This document shows positions 1 to 11,532 of a stretch of DNA of 64,000 nucleotides, piece after piece; within the stretch, counting starts at the first letter, position 1; each line of letters begins with the position of its first letter. Source of the stretch: Stagonosporopsis chrysanthemi (lineage: Eukaryota; Ascomycota; Dothideomycetes; Pleosporales; Didymellaceae); NCBI GenBank assembly GCA_022560025.1, contig JAFISE010000023.1, positions 186,001 to 250,000 on the forward strand, in the 5' to 3' direction. The position numbers and the translations under genes were made by a program. The notes below the pieces were generated by a model. It had not been told where the DNA came from. It saw nothing but the letters and a program-made list of their open reading frames with translations, and searched no databases.

Positions 1-1293
1 GTCGAGACTCGAGCAGATGGCTTTCCTGCATTTCCATAATCGACCAAAACGATATTACGATCAGACTGCTGAGCGTGTTTTTGATAACCCAGCGCGTTTC
101 GACCACCTAACCCGGAGGATTTGGAAGGCCCACTGGTCATTCCTCTAGCTGCATCCAAGAACCTATTAAACAATGGTTTGACTGCCGGCAGCGAGCCCGC
201 TATAATGCCCACATCCAGCTCTATAAAGTTCCACATAGAGTATCCGTCGTAGATGAAGCGATTCGGATCGGATAGAATGGTTTTGTTGAGGCGGACCTTC
301 ATAATTCCGGCAACGCAGGCGAATAAGCCAAGGGAGAGAACGAGGATGAGCGAAAGTTTGGTCCGCAAATTCAGCTGTAGCTGCCATATGAGAGGTACCG
401 GCAACAAGGCAAGAAGGAAGTCGGTCAGTATGTTGATGACTGCTTTGGATCAGAGTGAAGTATTCGGCAAGTAAGAGTATACTGACTGGAGTTGAACATC
501 CCGATTTGAGCGAATGTTTGCATGCTGAAGCATTTGGCATCTCCCCTACCAATAGGTGGCGGCCGCAATCGAGTGTCCCAAGCTGCTGCTATTGGGGTAC
601 ATTGGAACAACTGCAAAGCTTAGTGATCAGAAAGGACCGGAGCGCAAAAGTGACAGCTCATGTTTCTGCCTAGGACGCAAGTCGAATGGACTGTTCAGAC
701 GTAATGAATCGAAGCTTACTGTCAATTGTCAACAGATTTCATGGATTATGAAGTCGAAACAGGGGCTTACCTAGTGTGCAGAACGAGACGGCTGTGAAAG
801 CGACCAGGAATGCGATGACTCCATAAAGGAACCAAGTATGCAGCCGTCTTACAACCAGACGCAGAAGGAAAAGGCTAACTGAGATCTTGACGATGCATTG
901 TCCGACAGTAACGCAGATCATGTGCACCACTCGAGCCTTCAATAGCTTCCGGTACCGATCCATGTCCATTTGAATGACAGTTATGTGCTTGCCCAGACCA
1001 AGAGGCACCTCAAGCACATAGCAGACAAATGTACCTATGGCAAGTAACTTGTTACTCAGATATGCAGGTTCATCGGGCGTCATTGGCAAACTCACCATGG
1101 CGAGAACCATAGTCCAGTCATCTTTTCCGAACGACCTGAGCATGTACACGCGTACATAGATCCTCAAGATGACTACAGCCGCAGCGACACCAAATACTGA
1201 TCCAGCCTGAGCCAACAGAACAGGAGCATTAGTGAAGTCGATGTACTCGGGTGTCAGATCTGGAGCACTTGAAGAACCGACGGGAGCGGACAT
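1..1293 (-). CDS. PTH11-like integral membrane protein (rhodopsin domain), 3' end cut by window
   Basis: Probable seven-helix plasma-membrane protein of the fungal PTH11/SAT4 'rhodopsin domain' family, often proposed as surface-sensing receptors; the ligand is unknown. I join three exons on the minus strand: 1293-771, 618-487 and 439 to beyond base 1, with introns of 152 and 47 bp and consensus donors (gtaagc, gtcagt). Visible hallmarks are a helix ending in RIYVRVYM followed by GKDDWTMVLAM near residue 60, the LFQCTPIAAAW motif opening exon 2, a Cys in DAKCFS, and FNSIINILTD across the second junction, followed by LLPVPLIWQLQ. This order is standard for the family. The last visible residues are hydrophilic (a DYGNAG segment), so only a short cytoplasmic tail should be missing. 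The start at 1293 gives a short outer N-terminus before the first helix; no CFEM domain is present, unlike true Pth11. Family assignment is confident, function is not. Confidence 0.85.
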
Positions 1294-3017
1294 CCTTAGG
1301 TCCTAGAAGGATAGGGGTGCACGAGTAAGAGGAAGAGCATGAAAGGGGATTCGATCAATCTTGAAAAGTTCTCTGAATGTAAGGCACGCCAGAAAGATGC
1401 AGATCGACCATGATGGCGGGACGACAGGACGCGTTCGCTGCTTGGTCTATCCCGAGCTTAGGATCCCGCAAACTGGCCGAAGCGGGTTACGGGCAACATG
1501 TTGGTCTCTGACCAAGAACCAATGAGCCTTTAACCGGAACCAAGAACCAATGAGCTCCCTTGGAGTGACGGTGAAGGATTCTTAGTAGTCCAGATTGCCA
1601 AACTTGATAATCGACTTTCTGATGCGTACGTCGACAAACATCGATTAGTCCGATCTGGACACCTCGTTCAGGTTACAATAGCTTCAAAGAGTATCGCGAG
1701 CCATGTCCTCCAGCCCTCGCTTCAGTTCGCGGATTTGTCACAGACTTCGGAGACTTCGCAGGCATGATTAGAATGGTGCGCGTAGTGTAACATACGGACC
1801 GGGATATTCGTGGGGTCCACTACTTCAGGTCAACGGCCAACGACCTGCAAGAATCAAAATTGGTTTTCCCCGTGCTTTCCGAACTGCCTGGACATGCCGA
1901 TGAACAATATTATGGCGGAAAGTGTAGGACGGCATGCGTAGTGCCCGAAGAGGAAAGAAGAGGAGCTAGCGTAATCCTGCCAAGGGAAACCAGCGGCCGA
2001 CCCCGCCACTCGGTTTTTCGGCCCAGGCTCTCTCACCCGTCTCTCCGTGATTGTCACATCTCAGGTCCAGAATATTTCATGAAACTGGGTTACGCCGGAA
2101 CCTAAGACTAGGGGCGCCTACAGCTCGATTGACACAGGATCGTTCCTTGTGCAACCTGACTTGGAGAAACTCAGAAGCTGCACAGAGCTAGATGGCAGAC
2201 CCTCTGGACGGCAGGCCTGCCGTCCGCTTCCCACAATCTGGCTTCATTTCCCTATTATGCCCGTTCGTGCAGCTGAGCCTAGCGCAAGACCCAACTCGAG
2301 CCGCTGCTGTACCTGCATCCTGTCGGGTCGCCACTCACCCCAACAACTGCAACGCGTACCAACTCTCTTCACTTCAGATCGACATTTGTAGGGTAATTTT
2401 CAGTTGAACTCGCTTGCTTCAAAACACAATCCATACGTATCGTTCTTTACATTCAATCACCTTGCTTCTAAGGGTCTTTGGTGACATAACCCCTACAGTA
2501 GAGCGAATCCTTTCGGCTGCAGCCTGAAAAGCCTCCCACCAACCATCGACACGTGCGGGATGTCCGCCGTTTCTGACGCATGATTTCCGATAATTCGCCC
2601 TGCACATGATAATGCATCGAAACACGAGATTTGAATGGAGTGATGCTGTGATTCGACTCCGCACTTTGTCCGCAATTTGGGGAAACAAGGTACATCATTG
2701 ATATGTCTGCCGTTCGAAAGGCCATCAAGCTAGTCATCAGACACCTTAAACACAGCTCAGTCGTCGTAAGACATCCTCAGTAGGCTATACATCATGGTTC
2801 TGAAGTAGCTCGGCCGGTCGATAGCTGGGTCCTTGGCAATGTCCTGACGTTACTCCTGCAGTTAAGCACATTCCTATGAGACGCAGGGACAGCGATCCTT
2901 CAACTATGATAGGGGCATGGCGGGTGAAAGAAAACCGGTACTTATATCTCCGCGCGCCTCAAAATGAATACAACATCTGTCTTGCCTAATTTACGATCGG
3001 CTACTTGGGTGTTCGAC
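1294..3017. other. Gene-poor intergenic stretch
   Basis: Lies between the start of the PTH11-like gene (minus) and the tyrosinase start (plus), so it holds both promoters. Short ORFs of 60-90 codons occur on both strands (around 1860-2105 and 2419-2737), but they overlap each other, lack recognisable motifs and have no splice logic. A duplicated phrase 'accaatgagc' occurs near 1520 and 1546. I see no gene, RNA or mobile element. Confidence 0.5.
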
Positions 3018-4341
3018 ATGCGTTTCATTACAGCGGCAGCAGTCTCCTCGGCGATCGTAGGCGCAGTGAATGCGACATTCATGGAGACTGATGTTCTCGC
3101 GGCTGCCGGACTTGCAAAGCTGGGTCTTCACGTAGCCATAAATGGTTACCCAAACCCAAAGCAATGCACCCTTGAGAATGTTTCCGTACGACGGGAATGG
3201 TAGGTCAAGCATGAGGGATATGACACCGGCGCTGACTTAATAGCAGGTCTTTCTTAACAAGAGCTGAGAAGCTCAACTACATTGATGCTGTCAACTGCCT
3301 AGCCAAGAGGCCAGCAAAGACACCTGCCGCCATTGCTGCCGGTGCAAAAAGCAGATACGATGACTTTGTCGTCACACACATCCTCCAGACCATGAACATT
3401 CATGGAACTGGTAATTTCCTTGCTTGGCACCGCTACTACACCTGGGCCTACGAGCAAGTACTTCGAAACGAGTGCGGTTACAAAGGTTATCAACCATACT
3501 ACAATTGGCCCTGGTGGGCTGAGGACCCTGCCAAGTCACCAGTGTTTGACGGTAGTGCTACCAGTATCTCAGGAGACGGGGCTTATGTTGCCGGACGTAA
3601 GGCATCTTGCTTGCCTAGCGACGCGCGCTGTTTCGTGACTCTCCAGCCTGCTAATGGAGGTGGCTGTGTTAAATCAGGTCCTTTTAAAAAGTATGTATCA
3701 CCAACTCATGTCACGCGTATCGCAAGATCTTCACAGTTCGGAAGCGCTAAACCCACCTTAGTTGGAAAGTCAACATGGGACCCCTTCAAAATCATCTTGC
3801 AGGAGTCAACCCAAATCCACAAGCTGATGGCCTTGGCTACAACCCTCGTTGCTTGAGCCGTGACATCAGCAAGCAAGCCGCCAGCGAGACAACCGACGAA
3901 AAGGTTGCGTTTCTCGTCAAGAACAGCACAGATATCAAGAGCTTCCAGGATCTGTTCCAGAACTTCATCCCAGGCTCTGTCGGGATTCACAGTGGCGGTC
4001 ATTATACCATTGGTGGAGATGCTGGCTCTGACCTGTACAACTCGCCCGCCGATCCAGCGTTCTTCTTGCATCATGTGAGTGACAATTTGTGCGGATATTC
4101 ATCAGCAGTGTTTTAACGACCGTAGGGCATGGTGGATAGAGTGTGGTGGATATGGCAAAACCTGGACCTGAAGAAGCGAACACATGTCATCGCCGGCACT
4201 TTGACCTTTTTGAACCAGCCGCCTACGCGCAATGCGACGTTACAGGATGAGATGTCTCTCGGATACGTCGGTTTTCCCAACATCACGATAGACGATGCGA
4301 CGAGCACGCTTGCAGGGCCTTTCTGTTATATCTATGCCTAA
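3018..4341 (+). CDS. Tyrosinase / polyphenol oxidase (type 3 copper enzyme), secreted form
   Basis: Oxidises phenols or catechols to quinones with a binuclear copper centre. Four exons give 384 residues: 3018-3199, 3247-3690, 3762-4074 and 4126-4341, with introns of 47, 71 and 51 bp. I choose the ATG at 3018 because it begins a clean signal peptide (MRFITAAAVSSAIVGAVNA); the in-frame ATG at 2964 would put 18 polar residues before it. The CuA site shows His105, His113 and His122 (IHGTGNFLAWHRYY). The CuB site shows His285, His289 (HSGGH) and His312 in DPAFFLHHGMVDRVWWIW, which spans the last intron. A YNPRCL segment precedes CuB. The protein is short and lacks the long C-terminal shielding domain of classical melanin tyrosinases, resembling secreted fungal short tyrosinases or catechol oxidases. 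It ends 284 bp before the retrotransposon island. Substrate cannot be read from sequence. Confidence 0.9.
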
Positions 4342-4620
4342 GCAAACCAACCCAAAAATACAAGTCAATTCAAACCTCAGTGCATCAATCTTTACGGTCG
4401 TACATCCTAGTCCATACTTTCGCGGGACTACAATACTGGCGAGTCACGTTGAGACGGACCGACAGCACGTGTGACTGGTGCACGCGGGCTCAACCGAGCC
4501 TTTCTACCAAACTTCAAATCTTAGCATTCCAATGGCATATTGCTATTTGAGAGACATGCATTGCAACTTATTCTACTAAAAGCATGCATGCAGATGCGAG
4601 GTCCAATTGATCGTCTGAGC
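4342..4620. other. Tyrosinase 3' flank up to the island
   Basis: Normal-composition intergenic DNA with no gene. The shift to AT-rich sequence follows the ATTTA target duplication at 4621 and the first LTR. Confidence 0.6.
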
Positions 4621-4625
4621 ATTTA
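4621..4625. repeat. Target site duplication (left) of outer copia element
   Basis: ATTTA, repeated exactly at 30510-30514, directly abutting the TG and CA ends of the outer LTRs. Five bases is the usual copia duplication. Confidence 0.85.
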
Positions 4626-4782
4626 TGTTGCGGTGCAAGTCGGCCCTACAGGCCTTGATCGTCACTCCTGTGACTCTCCTGGACTAGCACCTCTCAGAGC
4701 ATGTATACATTGACGCTCCCTAGCTAGCAAGTAACACAAGCGCAGTTTTCTATTATTTTTAGCAGCTGCTTACGCTGCAATA
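4626..4782 (+). repeat. Left LTR of outer copia element
   Basis: 157 bp, starts TGTTGCGG and ends CTGCAATA (CA mutated to TA). Nearly identical to 30098-30253 and 30357-30509. Differences such as TTCTATTATTTTTAG here against TTCCATCATTTTCAG there are C-to-T changes at CpA. Confidence 0.85.
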
Positions 4783-4798
4783 GTTATAAGCCTAGAAG
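4783..4798 (+). other. Probable primer binding site of outer copia element
   Basis: gttataagcctagaag begins immediately after the LTR; the same sequence follows the inner LTR at 25198. Allowing RIP changes, the first 13 bases fit the complement of the anticodon stem-loop of initiator tRNA-Met, the half-tRNA primer known for copia-type elements. Position is seen; primer identity is inferred. Confidence 0.5.
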
Positions 4799-5690
4799 CC
4801 TTTAGTTAATTGCTGCGTTTTACCTGTTTATATACAGCCTATACAACTAGCTGTTAACTATACTGTTAAGAGAGAGCTACACCTGCAGAGGGCACAATAA
4901 GTGCTTATAAGCAGAACTAGCTAGTAACAAAGACGTTAGTTATACTTAGCAAGCCTAATAACTAGGAGAAATAGCTATTTATTAGAAAAGACATAGCAGA
5001 CAGAGACAGCCTGTAGCTATATATTAACCTAAGGCTGTTAATAGAGAAGCTAAGAAATCTACAAGATAAGAAGCTACAGGAAAAGCCTGTGTAGAAGTTT
5101 AAGAAGACACAAGTATCTAAGGAAGAGTAAGAAGATATTAATATTAAGAATCTATCTACTAAAGAGATATCTATCTACAATATATAGGCAAGGAAGTATA
5201 AGCATAGCAAGGCAAGATAGCTATAGAAAGAAAAGGCTTTAAAGAGCTTTAATTCTAAGATTACTAGAATAGTTAATATTAAGTATCTAGATCTTATTAT
5301 TAACTATATAGACCTATATAGTTAACTAACAATGCTTAAGAAGTACTTTTGTCTCTTAGTAAGTATTGTAGTAAGTGCAAGCAGTATAGAAAGATTTAAA
5401 GATTAAACTAAGGTTGTATTATATAAAGCTATAAACAGTATATATATATAAGTAGCTGTAAACAGCGCTAGTATAGAAGAGGCAGCCTTGTCTTACTAGA
5501 GGTAAGGTGCACTTGTATATAAAGCAGGAGATACCTTTAACTATAATAGTAAGTAAGAGAAATTACTAGCTATACAGCTGCTATAGAGCTGTGTGTACAA
5601 GGCTATAGAAGGCAAACCTTAACCCTTAGCTTAATAAGTAGATAATAATTACTAGACTCTTAAAAGATACTAAGATATTAGAAGTTAATA

Positions 5691-6285
5691 TAAGAAGTAT
5701 ACTGCTAAAAGCTATTACCAGTGTAAACTAGATAAGTTTAATAGAGAATAACTATAGTATAGTAGCCTATTATTTATAAGAGCTATAGCTAGAGCCTAGT
5801 AGGCTTTAGCTTTAGCTTACAGAGTTTTTGTACTCTGCTTTAGAGATAAGATAGTTCTATAGTAGAGCTTTAGTAAGTCTAATCTTAAGATATGTAAGTA
5901 CTAAGGCGCTAGTTATAAGCCTAGCCTATTGTAGTATTTCTTTACTTTAAGCTTGTTTATCTTGTGTATTAGACTTAAAACAACTTTCTTAGTGTCTATC
6001 TCTTACTTACTTTACTATATTTATTATAATACAGCTTTGCTACTCTACTTACTATTACTTACTTGTCTTGTTTTATTGCTTGCTATAGTTGTTAAGCCTA
6101 AGAACAGGTCTGCGCACAAGCGTACTAGTAGCAGCCTTGCTTAAGTACCCTGCGTCTTTTTCTTACTCTAACGCGTCTTTTTACTAATTACTAGTAGTTA
6201 ACTCTTAGTAAGAAGTCTAAGTCTGTACTACTACCTTTACTAACTAAGAAGTGTAGTGTTATTATCTTAGAGTTGTCTAGCTTCC
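5691..6285. other. Unclassified AT-rich relic left of gypsy element 1
   Basis: The match to copia internal sequence stops near 5690. The remaining 595 bp is RIP-like and has no match elsewhere in the window. An open stretch of 63 codons at 5953-6144 looks like chance. It may be a piece of a further element split by gypsy 1, together with 15588-16407. Confidence 0.3.
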
Positions 6286-6795
6286 TGTTAAGGTTGTACT
6301 TTAAGCAAAGCTTGTAAGCACTATTTAATTAGTTCTTAAGGATAAATATAGTAATAAGAGGCTAAAAGAGAGATTGTAGCAAAGAGTATAGATACTATCT
6401 ATCTGTCTTAAAAGCAGGAGTAATAATAAGTAGTATAGAGTAGACTGTCTAGCTTAAAGGTTAGAGTTAAGATCTAATAACTTAGATTGTTACTTAGGTT
6501 AAACACAAACTCTAAGAGTTTATATTTCTACTGTACTATATACTATAACTATAAAATGCTTATTAATAAGTAACTAGAGTTAGTCTAATAAGAGATAGCT
6601 TTAAGTACTTGTTAATAAGCAGAATTATACTATACTTGTTAACAAGCACTAGTCTGTGCGTGCTTATTAATAAGCAAGTTATATAACCTATAATTACTTG
6701 TAATTTCTTTATTCTGTGCCTTAATCTCTAGTTACTATTAGAGTTTTAGTTAGTTACTTATTACACTGTGCTGTATTCTTTGCAGGATTGTAACA
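6286..6795 (-). repeat. LTR (3' for the element) of gypsy 1
   Basis: 510 bp, TGTTAAGG...TTGTAACA. Pairs with 15082-15587 over its whole length; most differences are transitions. Confidence 0.85.
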
Positions 6796-9680
6796 CTACC
6801 TCTTCTTCTAAACTAGTTTGTTCTTAAACTATATAACAAGTAACTAGGTTTATATAAAGCTAAAGCTTCTCTTTATCTAGTAACTAGGTAAGTTAAGATG
6901 TCTTCTTATATCTGCAACCTTTAACTTAGCTTAGAAATTTAATAAGCTAATACGCTGTCTAAAGTTCTTTATAACTGTTATTTCTTTAAAGGCTATAAGT
7001 ACTATATTATACTAAATGCTCTAAACTAAATAAAGTATACTAAGTGTACTAAGGTAGGTAAGCTATATATAAATATATCTTAGGAATTATTAGATTATAC
7101 TTATAAAGAGTATAGGAAGAAGGTTAAAGATAATAAGACATTGTTAGCAACTGTAATTGCATAGCTATTGCAAAATAAGAAGATTCTAAAACAGGCTAAA
7201 GATTACGCGCAGCACAAGGCGCTAAGTTTAGCAAATAAGATAATTAAGTTAGGTAAGTTAGACTTAGCTAAAGAAGTTAATTATCTAGCTGTGTCTATTA
7301 GAATGTATACCTTTCTAATAACTTAAGGTGCTATAGGTCTTATTAAAGAGTCTATAGCTAACTATAGTACTTTTACACTAGCTAGTAGTAGTTTATAAGG
7401 TTTATACTTAGCTCCTACGTGCTTTCTAACTCTAAGTATCCTAACTATTTAACTAGGTACTTGTTATTACGTCCTTTTTTGCAATGTTTTATAATTTTCT
7501 TAACTTTCTACTTATTATTACTATTAGCTTAGTAATAGAAGTCTTTCTAAGTTAGCATTCTTAGGTTAGCTAGTTCTAATAGCAATATATAGAACACTAG
7601 GTAGATCTTTACATTCTTTAGCAAGTCTAGCTAGTAGTTAACTAAGCTAATCTACTTTAAAATATAAAATAGTCTAACCTTAACTTTGTCTAGTTTTTTT
7701 ATTAGTCTTTGTGTGCATAGATTTTTATAAGAAGATACACTTTATCTTTTTTTTTTTTAGCTAAGGTGCTATTTTTCTTTTTTAATTTGTATAGGAAATT
7801 GCTTGTAACTAAGCTTTAGTAATATTATTAAGCAATATCTAGTGTACTTCCTTTAGTTTCTACACTAAGAATATTACTAACTCTATTTAGATATTACTAT
7901 TAAGACTTTGTATAAAGAGATTTAAGTGTTATCTATAGCTAGCAAAGAATAGTATATAGCCTATTGCTTTTAATATCTTGTTGTTGTATGCAATTTGTGC
8001 TATAGGCAAGAGTAAAACCTAGTTATTCTACTACTAGTTATAGTATATTTAGAGATACGTCTTTATTGTCTAGTTTACTTATTCTGTCTATCTGTCTGTT
8101 TGTAGATAATAGGCTGTTAAAAGCTTCTTCTTAGTCTCTACTTCTGCAAAGAATATTGTCTAGAAGTTTAAGGTAAAGAGCTTGTCTCTATTACTAATAA
8201 TTAATTTAAGAATACTATAGTGTTAGATAATCTTGTCTAGGAACACTTGTGCAAGTTGCTCTGCAGTATAGCTATATTAGAAAGGTATAAACTTAGCAGC
8301 TTTTATAAATCTATCTACTACTATAAATATTAAGTTGTATTTATAGTCTGTAACAGAGTCTTTAGATATAGGTAGCTATATAACAAAATCTATTGTAATA
8401 TTTATTTATAGTGCTATTAGTAGCTCTATTGCTTATATTTCTCTATATTTTATATACATACTATATTTATTCTATTAATAAGCAATATAGTTCTTAATAT
8501 ATTTAGTAACCTTGTCTTTTATATTTAGAAACTTATAGTATTATCTAATAAGTTCTATAGTGCACGTAATTCCTAAGTGTCTATAAAGTATATTGTTATA
8601 GTAATCTTTTATAATCTTTATCTATAATTTATCTAGTACTTATATTAGTATATATTGTTCCTTCTAAACTTATATAATTAGGTTAAGCTATTGCAATAGT
8701 CTTAGAGATTTGTCTTTGTTAATTTCTAAAATAGCAGCTTTATTAATTGTCTTTTTACCTGTAAGGTTATGTCTTTAACTAAGTACGTCTACTCTGCTAT
8801 TATCTTTACCTAAGGTGTATAGTATCTTAAATTTGTACTATCTTAGTATTTCTAACTATCTTACTTATTATCTGTTTAAAACCTTAGTAGTAGTAAAGTG
8901 TACTAGGTTCTTGTAATCTATATAAATTATAAGTTCTAAACAGCTTTTTATATATACTTACTAATATTCTAAGGCTAAGACAATTACTAATAGTTCTTTG
9001 TTATGTACATTATATTATTCTTCTAGCCCTAAGAACTTACGTAAGTAGTAAGTAATTAGGTGCTATTGCCTTTCTTTTTCTTGCGTAATGCATACTCTTA
9101 ATACTAAATCTAAGGCATTTGTCTCTATTTATATAGGCTTATTGCTTTTAAATATAATTAGCGTTAGAAGGTTAATACACACTTATTATAGTAACTTAAA
9201 TATATTATTCTATTCTTTTCTTTATTTAAAGAGTGTGTCTTTCTATATAAGCTTTGTAAGCAGCAAGGCTTTCTTAGAGTAATTCTTAATAAAGCGTCTG
9301 TTAAAGTTAATAAACCTAAGGAATTCTTAAATTACTTTAACTATTATTAGAGTAAGCTAATTCTTTACTATATTTATCTTAGTATTGCTTATCCTTACTC
9401 TATGTTGTCTTACAACAAACTCTAGGAATTTTACTTCTTCTTTATACTACTTATACTTCTTAGGTTTTAATTAGAGATCTGCTTTCTTTAAGCATTCTAG
9501 CACTTCTATAACGTGTTGTATATACTCTTCTAGTGTTTTTAAGTACACTAAGATATTGTCTAGGTATACTACTACTGTCTTATTAAGATGTGCCCTAAGG
9601 ACGTTGTTAATTAACTCTTAGCACGTAGCTAGTGTGTTTATTAGACTAAATAGTATAACAAGGTACTTATAAAGTCTGTA

Positions 9681-9741
9681 ACGTATATTATAAGTAAGTA
9701 ATATATACAAGTAAGTAACACACTCTACTAACTTTGCATAC
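9681..9741 (+). repeat. Left terminal inverted repeat of Fot1-type element
   Basis: 61 bp, aligns without gaps to the reverse complement of 11472-11532. The stretch ctctactaactttg is identical in both. Confidence 0.85.
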
Positions 9742-11471
9742 TTTTTTTATCTAAATTTATAATAGCTCTATACAACGTTACTTAATTACTTTTAAATAAA
9801 GTAGATATACAGCTTGCTATCTTATCTATTAATACTTAACAAATCTAGAGTAATTGTCCTGCTGCAGCAATGTACAACGTAGCTAAAGCGACGCTCTGCT
9901 GCTAATGCGCTAGAATACTTACCTAACACAATTACTAACCTAACTTAAAGAAGCTTACTAAGGTAGAAAAGAAGGTAATTATTAGATATATACTTAACTT
10001 AGATTCTTGTAGATTTACGCCTATATACAAAGCTGTACGTAATATAGCTAATAATCTACTTGCTGTGCATAGCGCTAGTTAAGTTAGTGTCTACTAGCTG
10101 CGCAACTTTGTTAAGTATATAGACAGTCTTAAGATATATTTTAATTAAGTATATAATAGGCAGTAAGCTCTATATAAAGATCTAGTCTTAATTAAGAGCT
10201 AGTTTAAGCTTATAGAAGAGACAAAAGCTAAGTACAGTATCTGCAATAATAATATCTATAACTTTAATAAAGCTAGCTTTATAATAAGCAAGATTATAAC
10301 TTAGCTTATTATAATAAGATTAAAGGAAAAAGGCAGGCTAAAGAGTATCTAGCCTAGTAACTGTAAATAGGTAACAGCAATTGCTACTATTAATACTGCT
10401 ATCTAGTTAGTCCTGCTGTTTATTATCTTTACTAGCTAGTATTATCTATCTACTTAGTACAAAGAAGTAGAGATACTATACAACTAGGTAATTATAGTTA
10501 GTAATAATAGCTAGACAAACAACAAGCTAAGAGTAAAGTAGCTAAAGTACTTTAATACTTATACAAAGACTTGTATCTTTAGTATATATTGCTTGCTTGT
10601 CTTTAATAGCTACAAGAGCTACTACTTTCTTAAGTTTTAAGAGCTTTATAAAGAGAATAATATTTACATACTCTATATACTGCTTTACTTATCTTACCTA
10701 CTATAGCTGCTTAATATTAGCTGCTTTTTGCTGTTAAAGTGCGTATATAGCTATAAGGTTAAGAGCTTTATCTGCTACTATATTAATTATATTACTAAGC
10801 TTAAGTTTCTGCTAGCCTTTAAGGCAGCGTATAATTAATTATTTACCTTAGCTAATATCTACTTAGCTTTTTAAGGCACAGGCTTTATACCTTTCTACCT
10901 AGATACTGTTCTATTAAAGCTTAACGTGCAGCTGCGTATGCTTACTCTAGCTGCCCTACTAAAGGCGCTCTAGAAGGCATGTACGCTAAGCAATATATGC
11001 AAACTTAAAGCTTAATTAACTCTAATATATAAGCACGTACGCTAATATAAAAGCTTATTACCTACTTCTATTATTAAAGTAATGAATTAGCTTAAGAAGA
11101 GTACTAAGGTAATAATACTCTTAGCTAAGTTAATGCGTAATTAAATTGCTAGCTTTAAAAAGGCTAATAAAGCAGTGTTAGCACGTAAACAGCGTAAAAA
11201 AAAGCATATACAGCAGTATAAAGTCTTAACAAAGAGAGCTAAAGAGGATCTACTTGTTTAAAGTAAAGCTAATTAGTAGATTGCTTGTAAGCAGCGTTAA
11301 GAAAGAGAGTAATTAAGCATAAGCTGCTAGGCTCTTGCGCACTGTAAAAAGTGCAGAGAGACTAGACATAACTCTTGTACGTGTAAGAAAGATACTTTAA
11401 ATACTACTTAATCTACTCTATTAGTATCTATATATTATCTTATAAAGTAGTTAAGATATATATGTATAGAA

Positions 11472-11532
11472 GTGTACAAAGTTAGTAGAGGATATTACTT
11501 GCTTATACACGTTACTTACTTATAACATACGT
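11472..11532 (-). repeat. Right terminal inverted repeat of Fot1-type element
   Basis: Reverse complement of 9681-9741 with mostly transition differences; followed by the TA target duplicate at 11533-11534. Confidence 0.85.

Larger units (their letters stand above)
9681..11532 (+). mobile_element. Fot1/pogo-type DNA transposon (Tc1/mariner superfamily), RIP-degraded
   Basis: 1,852 bp with 61-bp terminal inverted repeats (9681-9741 and 11472-11532) that begin ACGTAT, flanked by a TA duplication (9679-9680 and 11533-11534). TIR differences are almost all transitions. The plus strand carries a decayed transposase about 1.5 kb long. It has an N-terminal DNA-binding part from about 9870, a DDE-type core with WxVTAIATINTA-like and FNSYKSYY-like segments between about 10350 and 10640, and a C-terminal zinc-knuckle-like CKKCRETRHNSCTC at about 11345-11390, typical of fungal Fot1/pogo transposases. 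Several in-frame TAG/TAA codons make it inactive. It lies inside the RT gene of gypsy 1: removing it with one TA rejoins the RT reading frame (TVFRI meets YRLYKYLV). Confidence 0.85.

Noticed and set aside
5953..6144. Short hydrophobic frames in the island (also 9088-9282, 13897-14094, 21080-21262)
   Set aside because: AT-rich sequence gives Leu/Ile/Tyr-rich chance frames; they match neither the strand nor the reading frame of the elements.
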